DNA of 64,000 nucleotides from an uncultured Verrucomicrobia subdivision 3 bacterium. GTDB lineage: Bacteria > Verrucomicrobiota > Verrucomicrobiia > Limisphaerales > DASXHY01. Shown here one piece after another: positions 34,463-46,700 of this stretch. Below the pieces are notes generated by a model. That model ran no database searches, was not told where the DNA came from, and worked only from the letters and a program-made list of their open reading frames with translations. Position numbers and translations under genes: made by a program. Positions within the stretch are counted from its first letter, which is position 1; each line of letters starts with the position of its first letter. The stretch covers positions 1-64,000 of the forward strand of contig CALBZA010000072.1 in assembly GCA_937890005.1 (NCBI GenBank), read 5' to 3'.

Positions 34463-35887
34463 CTAGTGAGCGGCGTCTGGTTTGTCGATTTGATTCCCGG
34501 CCAGCGACAACAGGGCGCCCCCGAGGAAAAATGCGGTCCAGCTCAGCGCTGGAACATAAAGACCGAATTCACTGACCCCCTGAAGCAGCCAGCCGGTGAG
34601 TCCGAGCCACAAGGCAAACAGCAAAGGAACTGCATTCTGCCGCCAGAACGTCCGCGCTAGGTAAATGGTCAGCGCAACCACCCAGCCAAGGAAACAAACG
34701 CCGGCGACGATTCCAGAATCTGAGAACTGCTCCAGATAATCGTTGTGAACCAACCGGGCCATTTCCGATTCAGGCGCCTTGATCCGCTCATACGGATGTT
34801 GAAACGTTCCCGGCCCTGATCCGAGGATCGGATGGTCGGCAGTGATCTGCGCCGCAGCACGCCAATAGTCGAATCGCGCGCCCAAGCTTGTCGCCCCCTT
34901 GGCGAAGTAGCTTTGAAACCGAACGGCGAAGCCAGCCGAACCGATGATAAAGACCGCGATAAGGACAATCCATTTAAGCCGCGTTGACCACTTCAGGCGA
35001 AAAAGACAGAGCCCGACCATCACGAGCGCAATCAGCCAGCCGGACTTCGACCCCGTCCAGAACAACGCACCTGCGCCAAGAAACATCGTCAGACCGATGG
35101 CGGCCCACCGTGTGAGAGTCCTAAACCGCTGCGTTTCCCCGAACGCAAAAACGAGCGCCGCCGGGAACAACAGCAAGATTGCTCCTGCCAGGGCATTGGG
35201 ATAAACGAGCGTTCCAAAGACGCGACCTCGTTCGTATTTCTGCAATATGACGGGATTGGCCACATCAACTCCGTTGGTGGTCACGACGATGTTTTGCAGC
35301 TTCAGTTCGATCAACAGTTCCGGGGCAACATTCGTCCAGCCCGACCGCTCGCCTTCCACCAGCATGCGTCGTTCTTCAGGAAATTCATAAAGACGCTGCG
35401 TCACAGCGCGCGCCGAACAGATTGCATACGCCAGCAGAATTCCAATCAGGGCAAACCTTAGCAGCCGAAGGTCACCGATTAAAAAAGCGCCGATGAAATA
35501 ACATCCCAGCATCCCGGCAAAATGCAGAACAGTCAGCGACGTCAACGCCGCATCCTCAGTTTGTGTCGCAGAAACCAGCTGCCAGCCAAACCAGAGGCAG
35601 GGGAAAATCCAAAGCCAACGATTTCCCGGCCATCTCGGTTTTCTCGCAACGAAAAGCATCACGCCCAACGCCACGAACGGAATCAGGAACCAAAGACTCC
35701 ACTTCGGAGGCCAGGCGAATTCCCACCAGTCATACAGCGACGTCGGCGCGGGAATTTTGGAATTCAGAATGATCGGATTGCCGAATTTCAACAGGGCGAG
35801 TCCGAGAAAAAGTCCGAAGCCGATGGAGAAATATTCCCTGAGTCCAAAACCGCCCGACACAGGACGTTCCGATTTCAGACGGTCCAA
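34463..35887 (-). CDS. O-antigen-ligase-like membrane protein
   Basis: About 474 residues from TTG at 35887; the start is uncertain. There are about 11-12 hydrophobic segments, a large soluble loop in the middle (YEFPEERRMLVEGERSGWTNVAPELL) and the Wzy_C-type signature GARFDYWRAAAQITADHPILGSGPGTFQHPYERIKAPESEMARLVHNDYLEQFSDSGIVA broken here only for naming: the W..A...ADHP.LGSGPGTF part and HNDYLE..SDSGI are the conserved halves. Members join O-antigen or polysaccharide units to lipid A or polymerise them; some glycosylate proteins. The precise role cannot be assigned. It sits between holB and aroQ, same strand. Confidence 0.82.
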   Translation of the reverse strand: MDRLKSERPVSGGFGLREYFSIGFGLFLGLALLKFGNPIILNSKIPAPTSLYDWWEFAWPPKWSLWFLIPFVALGVMLFVARKPRWPGNRWLWIFPCLWFGWQLVSATQTEDAALTSLTVLHFAGMLGCYFIGAFLIGDLRLLRFALIGILLAYAICSARAVTQRLYEFPEERRMLVEGERSGWTNVAPELLIELKLQNIVVTTNGVDVANPVILQKYERGRVFGTLVYPNALAGAILLLFPAALVFAFGETQRFRTLTRWAAIGLTMFLGAGALFWTGSKSGWLIALVMVGLCLFRLKWSTRLKWIVLIAVFIIGSAGFAVRFQSYFAKGATSLGARFDYWRAAAQITADHPILGSGPGTFQHPYERIKAPESEMARLVHNDYLEQFSDSGIVAGVCFLGWVVALTIYLARTFWRQNAVPLLFALWLGLTGWLLQGVSEFGLYVPALSWTAFFLGGALLSLAGNQIDKPDAAH

Positions 35888-35953
35888 GCCCGGGCTGTGA
35901 ACCGGACTGGAGGAACGTTTCAGCTTTCGATCCGGTTTCAGAAAATCCTCGCG

Positions 35954-36982
35954 TTAGAGGTGAAGTTTGAGCAATCCGACTTCCAGCGCCAGCGCTTCCT
36001 GCACGTTCGTGTGAAGCAGCCGCTGGGTCGTTTCGATCACTTGAAGGTTTTCCAAGGCCTGTTGTGGCGTGATCCGCCGGGCCACGCGCTCGCCGTGCGC
36101 CAATTCCGGAAAGTTCAACAATTCCTTTCCGGACGCCACGGTCTGAAGCCATACATCCCGAAACCATCTTTGCAAAATGGCCAGCAGATCAGCCCGTTGT
36201 CGTCGGTATTCCGCCTCGATCGCCGCGTTGAGTTCGTCCTCCCATTTTTCCCGGAGGTTTTTGTCGGCGTCCTCGTATCGCTGAAGCGGCGACTTTGCCG
36301 TGAGATTTTCCTCAATGGCCGCTTTCATTTCGGTCAGCTTCTGAAGCAGCACATCCATCAATCGATACCGTCCGATCAAACTCTTCTGTTCCGCAGAAGC
36401 CATCTCACTGAAACGCGCGAGCCATTCCATCTGCTCCGGAGCCAGCGGCCGAATGCCATCGCCGGAAAAATTCAATCGCAGACACCGTGACACGATGGTT
36501 TCCAACAGCCGCTGCGGCTCGGTCGTCAGCAACACCAGAATGGATCGTGCCGGCGGTTCTTCGAGTGTTTTCAGAAAGGCATTGGCGGCCTGAACGTTCA
36601 GCCGATCGGCTCCGACGATGATGGCGAGCTTGTAATCCGCTTCGGTCGGCTTGAGGTAAACCTCCTGCATCAGGTCACGCATCTGTTCGACGCTGATGAT
36701 GCGCGACTTCGATTCCGGACGAATCCAATGCACGTCGGCATGGTTCCCGTTCTGGATCTTCCGGCAGTTCAGGCATTCATCGCAGGAATCGACCGCCGCA
36801 CCATTCTCACCGCGCGCCGGATTCAGGCAGTTCAAAGTCTTGGCCAGTGTCTGCGCGAGACCTTCGAGTTCTTCGATCTGAATGCCGTTGAAGAGATAAC
36901 CGTGCGCAAGCCGTCCGCGCTCCAGCGAACGCTGAAGCAGCTGAATTCCCTGCTGTTGATCCGGAAAATCTCTGAACGACAT
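35954..36982 (-). CDS. holB: DNA polymerase III delta' subunit
   Basis: 342 residues. It is part of the clamp loader. The AAA+ domain shows HGYLFNGIQIEELEGLAQTLAK in place of an intact Walker A (delta' does not need ATP), a zinc module SCDECLNCRKI, the region SRIISVEQMRDLMQEVYLKPTEADYK, ADRLNVQAANAFLKTLEEPPA and the SRC motif IVSRCLRLNF. This is the usual delta' pattern with a degenerate P-loop. The C-terminal ~130 residues are helical. It lies upstream of the O-antigen-ligase-like gene by 66 bp. Confidence 0.9.
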   Translation of the reverse strand: MSFRDFPDQQQGIQLLQRSLERGRLAHGYLFNGIQIEELEGLAQTLAKTLNCLNPARGENGAAVDSCDECLNCRKIQNGNHADVHWIRPESKSRIISVEQMRDLMQEVYLKPTEADYKLAIIVGADRLNVQAANAFLKTLEEPPARSILVLLTTEPQRLLETIVSRCLRLNFSGDGIRPLAPEQMEWLARFSEMASAEQKSLIGRYRLMDVLLQKLTEMKAAIEENLTAKSPLQRYEDADKNLREKWEDELNAAIEAEYRRQRADLLAILQRWFRDVWLQTVASGKELLNFPELAHGERVARRITPQQALENLQVIETTQRLLHTNVQEALALEVGLLKLHL

Positions 36983-37114
36983 CGGCGCGTATTGTTGCCG
37001 AACCGCGGAAACCCCGACAAGAATTCAATTCCAACCGCATTGGCAACCGCTGGCGTCGCCCTCTCGTCGGGCGATCAAGAACTCTCCAGAAGAAAACGAA
37101 GTCCCTCAGCAGAC

Positions 37115-37741
37115 TTAAAACTTCCAGCTGAAACTCAAAACAAAACAATGATTTACCGAGGCATCTGTCTTGAGCGAAATGCCGCTGTCCGACCAGTCGT
37201 GATCCCCCGAGGCGAGATACTGATAGCCGACGCCCAGTTCCATTTTTTCAGTGAACGCATAGCGCAGTCCTGCCGACAGCTGATAGCCGAGCGTGAAATC
37301 CGATGCGTTCATGTCACCGACCGGACTTTGCAGATCGAGCATCGTATAGACTCCGCCCACTCCCGCGCCGACGTAGGGAATCCATTTTTCCTTGATGGGA
37401 TGCCGATAGGTGAAATTCAGAAGCACCGGAACCTGAAACAGCGTCGATCCGGAAGCTGAATCGTCCTGAATCTTGTCCACCGAATTCCAAAGAATTCCCG
37501 CCTGAATCCCCACATCGAGATGATTGAACCACCGGCCGCCGAACTCCAGGTCACCGCGAACTCCGGAACTGAAGGAAAGCCTGCCGGCCGAACTCGTCAC
37601 TTCACTGTCGATGGACAGTTCCTGGGACATCGCCATGCCGACATTTCCGTTCAGGTAGAATCCATTCCAGGTTTCCGCCGAAAGCGTTGAAACGCCGGCC
37701 AGCATCGCCGTCCCTAACGCAGCTGAAATGCTTCTCTTCAT
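37115..37741 (-). CDS. Outer-membrane beta-barrel protein, small porin/OmpW-like
   Basis: 208 residues with a signal peptide (MKRSISAALGTAMLAGVSTL, cut near LSAE). The rest alternates hydrophobic and polar residues in about eight strands: GFYLNGNVGMAM, LSFSSGVRGDLEFGGRW, LDVGIQAGILWNS, PVLLNFTYRHPIKEKWIPYVGAGVGGVY, TLGYQLSAGLRYAF, MELGVGYQYL, ending in FVLSFSWKF with the terminal Phe of BAM substrates. Its ATG is 4 nt after the stop of the giant gene, so the two are translationally coupled. It could anchor, fold or help export the giant protein, or it may simply share its regulation; no direct evidence. Confidence 0.82.
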   Translation of the reverse strand: MKRSISAALGTAMLAGVSTLSAETWNGFYLNGNVGMAMSQELSIDSEVTSSAGRLSFSSGVRGDLEFGGRWFNHLDVGIQAGILWNSVDKIQDDSASGSTLFQVPVLLNFTYRHPIKEKWIPYVGAGVGGVYTMLDLQSPVGDMNASDFTLGYQLSAGLRYAFTEKMELGVGYQYLASGDHDWSDSGISLKTDASVNHCFVLSFSWKF

Positions 37742-37745
37742 TCTT

Positions 37746-40700
37746 TCAAGGGGTCGGACCCGCCAAAGTTCCTCCCGACAGCGTCAGGCTGTTCAAGTCC
37801 GTCCGGATCAAACCGAGGCCGGCCAGAGTTCCGCCGGTGTCGAAGCCGAGCGACAGATTGGAATCGGTGAAGATCGCAGCAATCACATCGCTGTTTGCAG
37901 TGCCTGCCTGATTCGCGAGAACCTGGGCCGCCGCAATCTTGGATCCCTTCGCCAGAGAAATGGCGCCGTCAGCGGTCACAAATCCTTTTGCGCTTCCCAG
38001 CGAAACAGTGGTTCGGCCGACATCGCCAATGAGGCCGCCACTCACGATGGCGCTGCCTTCAGCGAACGACTTGATCTGCACATTGCCGAGCAGCCCGAAA
38101 CGATCGGCACTCAATCCTTGAATTGAAAGTCCCAGCACGGCGATGCGTCCGCTGAACGTGCCCTTGAACGACAGGTCGCCGTATATGTTTCCAAGCGCGA
38201 TCACGTCCACCGTGGCATTCTTCGCCGAGATGCCGCCGAAGCGCGTCAGCACTCCGTTCTTACCGACAACCGGATTGTCATTCACATCGAACAGAATCAA
38301 TCCGATGTTCCCCTGGGCAGCGATCAACCCGGTCAGACTTCCACCCGTCGTGACGCTGCTGATCAAATCGCCCCGGCTGATGATCTCGCCATTGATGCCG
38401 CCCTTGGCCGAAATCGTCGTGACACCGGTCAGCTTGCCTTTCGCATTGAACACAGTTTGGCCGATGTCAGCGTTCACCACCGTCTCTTCGCCCGTGATTG
38501 AGTCGATCCGAATGCCGGTCGTCTGAATCGTTCCCGTGATTCCACCGTTGAGAACATTGATGCTTCCAAAGATGCTCGACGCGGTCACGCTGCCAAGTCC
38601 TTGAGCACCGCGCACGGTGACATCTCCCAACGAACCGGTGCTTGTGATCGAACCGATCGCATACTGGCTGTCAATTGAAGCGCCATCTCCGGCCAGCTGA
38701 ATGGAAGTGATCACAGCAGGCTGTTTCTTCGTGGCGCCAGGCTGAATCTGCAACTGCGCACGAACGGCTGCATCATCCGCGACGCGATCGTTGAATGTCA
38801 TCACGAGATCGAGGCTGAGATCGGTATCGACCTGCGCGTAGAACGAAACGGCGTGAGTTTCGCTGAACGAGATCAGGAATTCATCGGTTGCCGCAAGCAA
38901 GGCAGCCTGGCTGCCAAGGATGTTCCAGAGCACTGTCGGTTTGCCGGACGAACCGAGCGCATTCTGAACGGTCGTCGGCTTGCCGTTCTGGTTCACCAGG
39001 AAGCCAAAGGCCAGTCCCTGGATGCCACCCACGTTGATGTAACCGATGGGCAACGTGTCGCGAACGGAAACGCCGGTGATGCTTTCGCCCGGCAGATGAA
39101 TTCCACTGCGAGCGTCTGCAGAAAGACCGAGATAATCGCGCGCAGCCTGGCTGATTGTCGTCAGGATATCGCCATCGACAGTGATGTTGCTGATGCCCGA
39201 CGCGTCAACCGCTTCAACTCGCGCGAGATTGAACTTCGCCGTCGCGCTGTGTGCGGCAAGAACCAGGTTGAACCGTGTTGTCGCATCCGGATTGGTCACC
39301 CGCACAGCCAGTTGTGGAACGTCAGTGGTCAGCGAATCGTAAATGAACGCGAACTTCACGCTGCCGGAAATCACGCCCGAAACTCCAGGCGCCTTCAGCT
39401 GCCGTTCAATTCCATTTTCGATCACCTGCAGAAGCTTGCCACCGAAGCCGGCGTCCACTGTGATCGTGTGAACATCGCCGGCAATCACCTTGCCCGGGCT
39501 GGCACCATGAACCACCAGCGCCTGCAACAAGCCCGCCACGTTCACCAGGCCCGCGAGATTGACGTCGATCGTCATCAAGTCGATGGCGCCCGCATTGAGC
39601 ACACCGGTCTGCGTGAGCGTGCCGCCGATGGTGGCCGTGGTGAACTTGCCGTCCAGGTTCAACAAGCCGGTGAAGTCGTTCACTACCACGAGAGTTGCCG
39701 ATTCGAAACGGATCAGGCTGAGTTCCACCGCGCCGAAGCTGGTGAAGTTCAGAACCGCGGTATTGATGCCCTCACCACCGTCGATTCGTGTGACGGTCGA
39801 TTCCGTCATGTCGTTCACGGTGAACGTGTCGTCACCGGAACCGAGGAAAACATAGAGTTCCGCCAGTCCGCTGTAGGTCACTGAGCTGCCCAGCCCCAAT
39901 CCTGTGAGTGTCGCAGGCACCAACGATCCGGCGTTGTCGTCCGCATCGCCGCTGTCATCGACATTCAACACATCGTTCCCGCTGCCAATCACCACCACAG
40001 TTCCGAGAATCTCATTCACGGTTCCTCCAGAAACTGGGGCCGTGCTGCCGAGGTTCAGAACATCAACACCCGCGCCCAGCGAAACAGTCAGCGTCACGGT
40101 CGGAAGAACACTCTGAACATTGAACGTGTCCGAGCCCGCGCCCAAATTGATGTTGATCGTTTCGGTTTCGCTGAACTCAACTCCTGCCGTCATTCCGAGA
40201 CCGGTGAGTGTGGTCGCAGTAAACAGACCGGTGTTGCCAGCGATTTCTCCAGTCTCATCGACATTCAGCACATCGACTCCCAGTCCGCCGTGGAGTTCCA
40301 GCAAGCCCGCGATTCCATTCACGTTTCCAGAAACGCCCGGGCTCACGCTGCCGAGATTGAAGGTGTCAGCGCCGGAACCGCCATGCAGAACCACCAGCCC
40401 TGTTGTGGCCTGAACATTGAACACGTCTGCGCCACCGTTGCCTGTGATCTGAACCGGGTTCGCTGTTGTCGAGGTGATCGTCAGCGTGTCGTTACCCGAA
40501 CCCAGCGCCACAGTAAGCGCTGCCATTCCGAAATAGGTGATTCCGCCACCGCCCATGCCAAGTCCGGTCAATGTCGTGGCTGAAAGAACTCCCGTCTTCG
40601 CGCCCGTGCTTCCGGTGTCATCGACGTTAAGAACATCAGTTCCGCTGCCGATGAGAACAATCGATCCAAGGATGTCTTCCAGCGAGCTGCCCGTGTTCGG

Positions 40701-43700
40701 CGATTCACCATTGGACAGCGCTCCGGCCGTCGCCTGCGCTGAAGTGCCGACAGCGATCTGATTGCTGCCGGTTCCGGTGATGATGTTCGTTGTCGCGTTC
40801 GCCGGACTGCCTTTCAAAAGAAGCGTGTTGTTGTTCGATCCCAACTGAATGTTCAGCGTTTCGATTCCGTGGAATTCCACGCCTTTCGCTGGATCATCGT
40901 TGCCCATTCCCAGCCCGGTGACTGTGGTCGAGGTCAGCGTCAGCGTCGCCGCAGCTGAATTGCCCGAGTCATCCAGATTCATTGTGTCGGATGTCCCCTG
41001 CCCGTTCACAATCAGTCTGCCTGCAAGGCCCGCCAGCACTCCGCCCGAACCAACAGGTGCGTTGCTCGAGATGTTCAGGACGTTCGCACCAGCGCCCGTA
41101 TTGACCGTCGTGAGCGTCGTGGCGTTGGTACCGAGAACATTCAACACATCGTTTCCGGAACCGAGCGTGAGGGCGAGAACTGCAAAGCTGCTAAAGGTCA
41201 CGCCTTCCGGTCCCATTCCAAGTCCGAGCAAGGTCGAAGCGGTGAGGAAACCGGTCTTGCCGAGAACGCTTCCCGCGTCGCTGAAGTTCAACGTGTTCGA
41301 TCCACCCTGCCCGTTTACCGTCAGCTCGCCCGCGATCAGATCGAGGACGTTTCCGATATTCACGATGTCGTCTCCGAAACCGAGGTTCACGGTCGTCGTC
41401 ATGCTCGCATTCGTGCTCACAACAGTGAAGGTGTCAGCACCGGAACCGAGGCTGATGTTCAGAATCGCAATGCCGCTGTAGTTAATTCCCTCTGTGCCAA
41501 AACCGGTGATGCCCGTGGACGTCATCAAACCGGTCTTCGCCACGGTGCTCGCGGTGTCGTCCAGATTCAATGTGTCGGAACCGGTTCCGGTGATGGTCAG
41601 CGCACCGAGGATTCCATCCAGGCTGCTTGCCGCGCTCGGCGTTACACCGGCATTGCTGCCGACGGTGAACACGTTGTTCGCGCCGAACGCGAGGATGTTC
41701 GTGGCCGTGGAAGCGTGAGTGCTGCGGATGTAATAATTCGTTCCGGTCACCGTTCCGTTGATGTTCAGCACGCCCACGCCGCTGTAGTTGATCTGCTGAC
41801 CGCCCGCCTTGATCTGGTTGGAAAGAACGATCGTGTCCACCGAAACACTGACGTTCAACACATCGCCTGAGTTCGGCGTGCTGTCGGCGATTGTGAAGAG
41901 CGTCGAGCCGATTCCGTTGAGCGTGATGTTGTAAATGTCATTTCCATTGACGCCGTTGAGTGTGGCGTGGCCGGTCCAGGTGTCGCCATTCACCGTGAAG
42001 GTGTTCACACCGGCGCCACCGGTGAGAATCGCGTTGGCGAAATTGGTGAGTTGAAGATCGCCGTGACCCGCGCGCGTGAGCAGGAGGTTCGTGAGAACGA
42101 AGTTCGTGTTGTTGACTGCGACGACCGTGTTCGTGCTGCCAGCCGGACCGGTCAGCGAACCGGTTCCTGTCCAGCCGGACACCGTCATCGTGTTGCTGTT
42201 CGAACCGCCGGTGAGATTCGCCACCTGAATGCCGGCCAGCGTCATCGTGCGGCTCGGATTGTTTCCAATCGTCGTCTGAAGCGATGCATCCGAGAGAACG
42301 AACGCGACGTTGAGTGTTGTCTGCGGATTAACGTTCAGCGTGTTGTTGGAGCCGTTGCCGGTGATCGAACCGGATCCATACCAGCCATTCAAATTGAAGA
42401 CATGGGCGCCGGAACCTGTGGCCGCTGTGAGATCCACATTCGCCACGCCGTTCAGATAAATCAGATAAGTTCCGGCCTGGAGCAGCGTCTGTGTGAGCGT
42501 GTAGCTGGAGTAACCGGCATATTGCACGGAGAAGTTGCCCGTGCCGGCGTTGATCGTGGTGATGCCCTTCGTGGCGTACGCCGCATTGCTTCCGTTCAGG
42601 CCGCCAATATAAACACCGCCGCCGCTGCCCCCCGTGATCGTGTTGGAACCGGTTCCGCGATCGCGAACCGTCGCAAAGCCGCCGCCGGTATTGATGATGT
42701 TGTTGCCGTTACCGAGCGTGATATCGACCGTCGCGGTCACGCCGTTGCTGATGGTGATCGTGTCATTTCCTGAAAGCGTGTTGCGGACAAGAATGCTCGT
42801 CACGTTGGTATAGGTCTGCGTGTATCCGAGCGCCGTGATCTGAATGGTCTGGCCGGTGGAACTGCCCGGGTTTCCGACCACGTTGGTGATGACGTAATTC
42901 TCTTCGTCCTGCGCACCGAAGTGTTCGCCGCGAGCGCCGACATCCTGGCCGAGATTCAACACGAGCACACCGCTTGTAACCGTTCCCAGAACCGGTGTGG
43001 GCGGCGGCGGCGGCGGCGGGTCGGTCTGGCCAAGGGTTACAGTCCAGGTGCCGGAAACGATCACCGGAGGGGTATCAATGTTGACCGCGGGAATGATCGT
43101 GACGCCCGCAACCTTCACCGCAGGCGTGTGAATGTGAATCGCCGGAACAACGACGCAATAGACATAAATGCTCATCGTGACGTTGCGATTCGTGATGGTG
43201 ATCGTTCCGCTGGCAGTCACCGAAACTCCGAGGAAATCGACTCGCCCGGCAACAGTCGCGGAAAAGCCGCCGTTCGAGAACGTCACGCTGATTCGACCTC
43301 CGATGTAAGCGACACCTGGCTCGCCGAATGAGAATCCGGCGCTCGCCGTGAAGCTGAACGTACCGTTCGGATTCAGATAGCCGTGCACCGACAAGGTCAC
43401 GATACCGAAGAAGTCCAGCGTCAGCGGATTGGATTCTGGAATGTTGATGCTCAAGCCTGCTGACGTGATGCTGATCGAAATCGTTCCGCTCAGATGGAAC
43501 CCGAACAGGAACACGTCGAGGTTTGTGATCGCAATCTTGAATCCGGAAGCAATGCCGTTGCGGGCGACCGAGCTCGTGTTGATCTGGAGCGTGAACTCGC
43601 CGGAGATGGAGAACAGGTTTCCAAGTGCCGCAACCGGCTGAATCTGCGTCGTGGTGCTGGAACCCACCTTGAGCTGGATGCTGAACGCAAAGCCGGGATT

Positions 43701-46700
43701 CGAGTCGTAATAGATACCCGCGAAACCATTCACGCTCATCAACGAACCGAAGATGTTGACCGTGGCCTTGATTTCCACGGAGAGCGATGACGGCGTCACC
43801 GAGAACGTGAACGAACCGGTGATCGTCAGGCCCGGCACCGAAATGTTTCCATTCGCCACGACGCGGGCGCCCGGCTGAACCGTGATGCTCGTTCCTGTGA
43901 CCGTGACTGGCGCGCCGGTTGTGTTGATCTGCAGCATGAAGGTCGCGGAGATGGTGAAGCCCAGATTGCTCGGCATGCTGAATCCGCTGGCGAAATTGAT
44001 CGTCAGGGCCGCCGCCAGTCCGCTGGAATTGATCTGGATTCCACCAATCACGCTGAACGAGAAAATGTTCGTCCCGTTCACCGTCAGGTTGAGCTTCGCA
44101 TTGAGCGAGAAGCTGAAGCTCAAACCGGTGAGCGGGTTGTAACTCGCCACGAGATTGATCGTTCCGGAAATCGTGAAGGCGTTGGCCAGAGTGAGATTTC
44201 CGCGGCCGACCAGAATGAAATAAGCTTCGCCGGCAGCGGCGGTCCAGTTGGCGTAATTGGTCGTGCTCGACGGAGGCGCGCCACGCGGAATGATCAACAT
44301 GCGCTTGCCGTCCACGATCGTCTCGTAACTCATCAAAGCCGTGACATTGCTTGAACCGAAGTTCGGTCCCATGACAGTTGCGACCGGTGGAGTTGCAGGC
44401 GATGTCGGGAGCGGCTCGGGAATTTCGTAGCTGATCTCACGCAAGGTGGTGTTCACCACAAGCACCCAGTTCACTCCCATCGAGAAACCGGTCAACGGCG
44501 AGCCGCCATAGGCCAGCGTCATCTTCGCCGCGAACCCGGTCTGATCGACGTAGATCAATCCGTTCGCGTTGTAGGTAAAGATCGGGTTGCCGACCGGCCC
44601 GATCATCAGCTGCGCCTGAACGAAGATCGTCAAGGTGAACTCGCCCGGTGTCGTAGTGCTGACGTTGAGGTTCACCGCAAGCGTTCCGGCGAGCGTGAAG
44701 ACACGCTGGCCAAAGAGATGGAAATCGGCCGAACCGTTCACGAAGAGACCGAACGACTGCGGCGCGATCGTGACGTTGATCGTTCCGGTCGTCAGAACCA
44801 GCGGAACGGTCTTGAGTTCCGCGGTGGTGTTCAACTGGAAGTATATCTGGCCGCCGGCATAAATACCGACCTCCTGCAGCGCCTGCAGATTTGCGTTCAA
44901 AACGAACGCGCCCCAGATGTCGAGTCCGCCGCTGGAGTTCTTCTGGATCGTCAGGTCACCCGCCGCGGTACCCACTTCTCCGAGATAACTCATGTTCAGT
45001 GCGACGTTGAAAATCGTAATCTGGAAGCTCGTGCTGGAGAAGGTCAGATCGACATTGCCCGACAGCTTCGCCTGGAACCCACCGAGTACATTCAACTCCG
45101 CCGCGCCGGCAATCCTGATCTTGAAGGCGTCGGCCTGGTTCTCCGCCGTCACCGGCTGGTTATCAACCCGGCTGAACTCGAACTGCATGATGCCGTAAAT
45201 GCTCAGGATCGGCGGCGCGATTGGCGTGCCCACCTGCGCAGGCGTGTCCATCAGGAACAGAATGTTCACCGGCGCGCCTTCGTTCACCGAACCGTCGAAG
45301 ACCGGAGCGAGATCAGCATACAATTTCATCCCGATCGTCAGCGTGTTTCCAAAGGTTGCCGTGCCGAGAATCAGGATCTTGCCGCTGGTGTCGAAGAACA
45401 CGTCCGCGTCGATCTTGAACGAGTTCTGCGACAGGTACGCCGAGTAAATCGTCGCGCCCGCCTGAATTGTGATCGTGGAGGCGCCGAGATTCGCCCAGCC
45501 GTCGGTGGCGCCAGTCTTGTAGAGCGTCGCGACCTGCGACTTCATCTGCACCAGCCATTGAGCGTCGGTCATTGTTGCGGGCGACTGGAAGCCCGGCTGG
45601 CGCAGTTGCAGCGCGTCGTCTGGAGAGATCGGATTTGAAATGGTGACAGTGGGCAATCCCTGGCCGAAGGTCACACCGCCGCGGAAATTGTTCAGCGTCA
45701 GGCCGGAGTTCGGCTCCAGCAGGATGCCGGTCGGCGTGCTTGCGGAGATATACACTGAGAGAGGACCATATTCGGAAAGCCCCAGCTTCAGGGCGAAACC
45801 ACTCATGCCACCGAAGCTGAAGGAGGCGCTGATGCCGCCGTAGAACACGCTGGTGAACGGACCGACGCCGGGTTGGCCGTTGGTCACCAGCCGGCCCTGT
45901 GAATCGACAACCGCACCGTTCGAATCGAATCGAACCACACCGGCGAGCAGTGAACCGCTGACCGTTCCGCCAAAGAGATTGCCGGAAACAGAAACCGCCA
46001 CGCTCTCAATGTCGATGATCGGGAACACGCCATCCGCGAGTTTTCCGACATCAATTCGGACGTGATTGATCGTTCCACTGACCGACAGCGGAATGCCTTT
46101 CAGGCTGTTCAGATCGACGGTTGCCGAAAGGTCGAGAATGAAATTCGCCGGGTCGGTGTTGAAATTGTTTCCGGGCCATTCGACGCCAATTGTGACGTCC
46201 TTGATCGGAAGCCAGTCGGGCCACTTTAATGAGCTGGCGGAATTTTCACCGAGCGACAGCGTCACGGTGAAGTTGTTTCCAGCCACGAACGAGCCGTTGC
46301 CCTTGATCGCAAAGTTGCTCGCGCCACCGGTCAGTGTGATTCCAGGCACCGACAAGGTGGCGGCCAGGCCGGGTGCGGAGGTTGTTCCGCCGAAGCTGAC
46401 AAGATCCTGCGTCGGACCGGCAGATGGATTGATGAAGACATTGTTCGCGGTGAACTTGAGCGACACCTGCGAACTGACGTTGATCGCGATTTCCAGCTGG
46501 CCAATCGACAGGTTGAAACCGCTGGCCGTGACATTCGTCGGCGGCGCAAACGGATTGGCAAGATCGAGCTTCAGGCCGAGCGTAAACGAGCCGGTGAGGT
46601 TTTTTACAGCAGCTGAGATCACGCCGCCGTTGATCGAAGCGAGCGTGTCAGAAATGGAGACCGTGACCGAGAGTGTGCCATCGAGGCCAAACGAGAAATT

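Noticed and set aside
35522..36490. 322-codon frame antisense to holB and the ligase gene
   Set aside because: It crosses two well supported genes.
38853..39884. Antisense frames within the giant gene
   Set aside because: They are shadows of a repetitive GC-rich gene and have no domain support.
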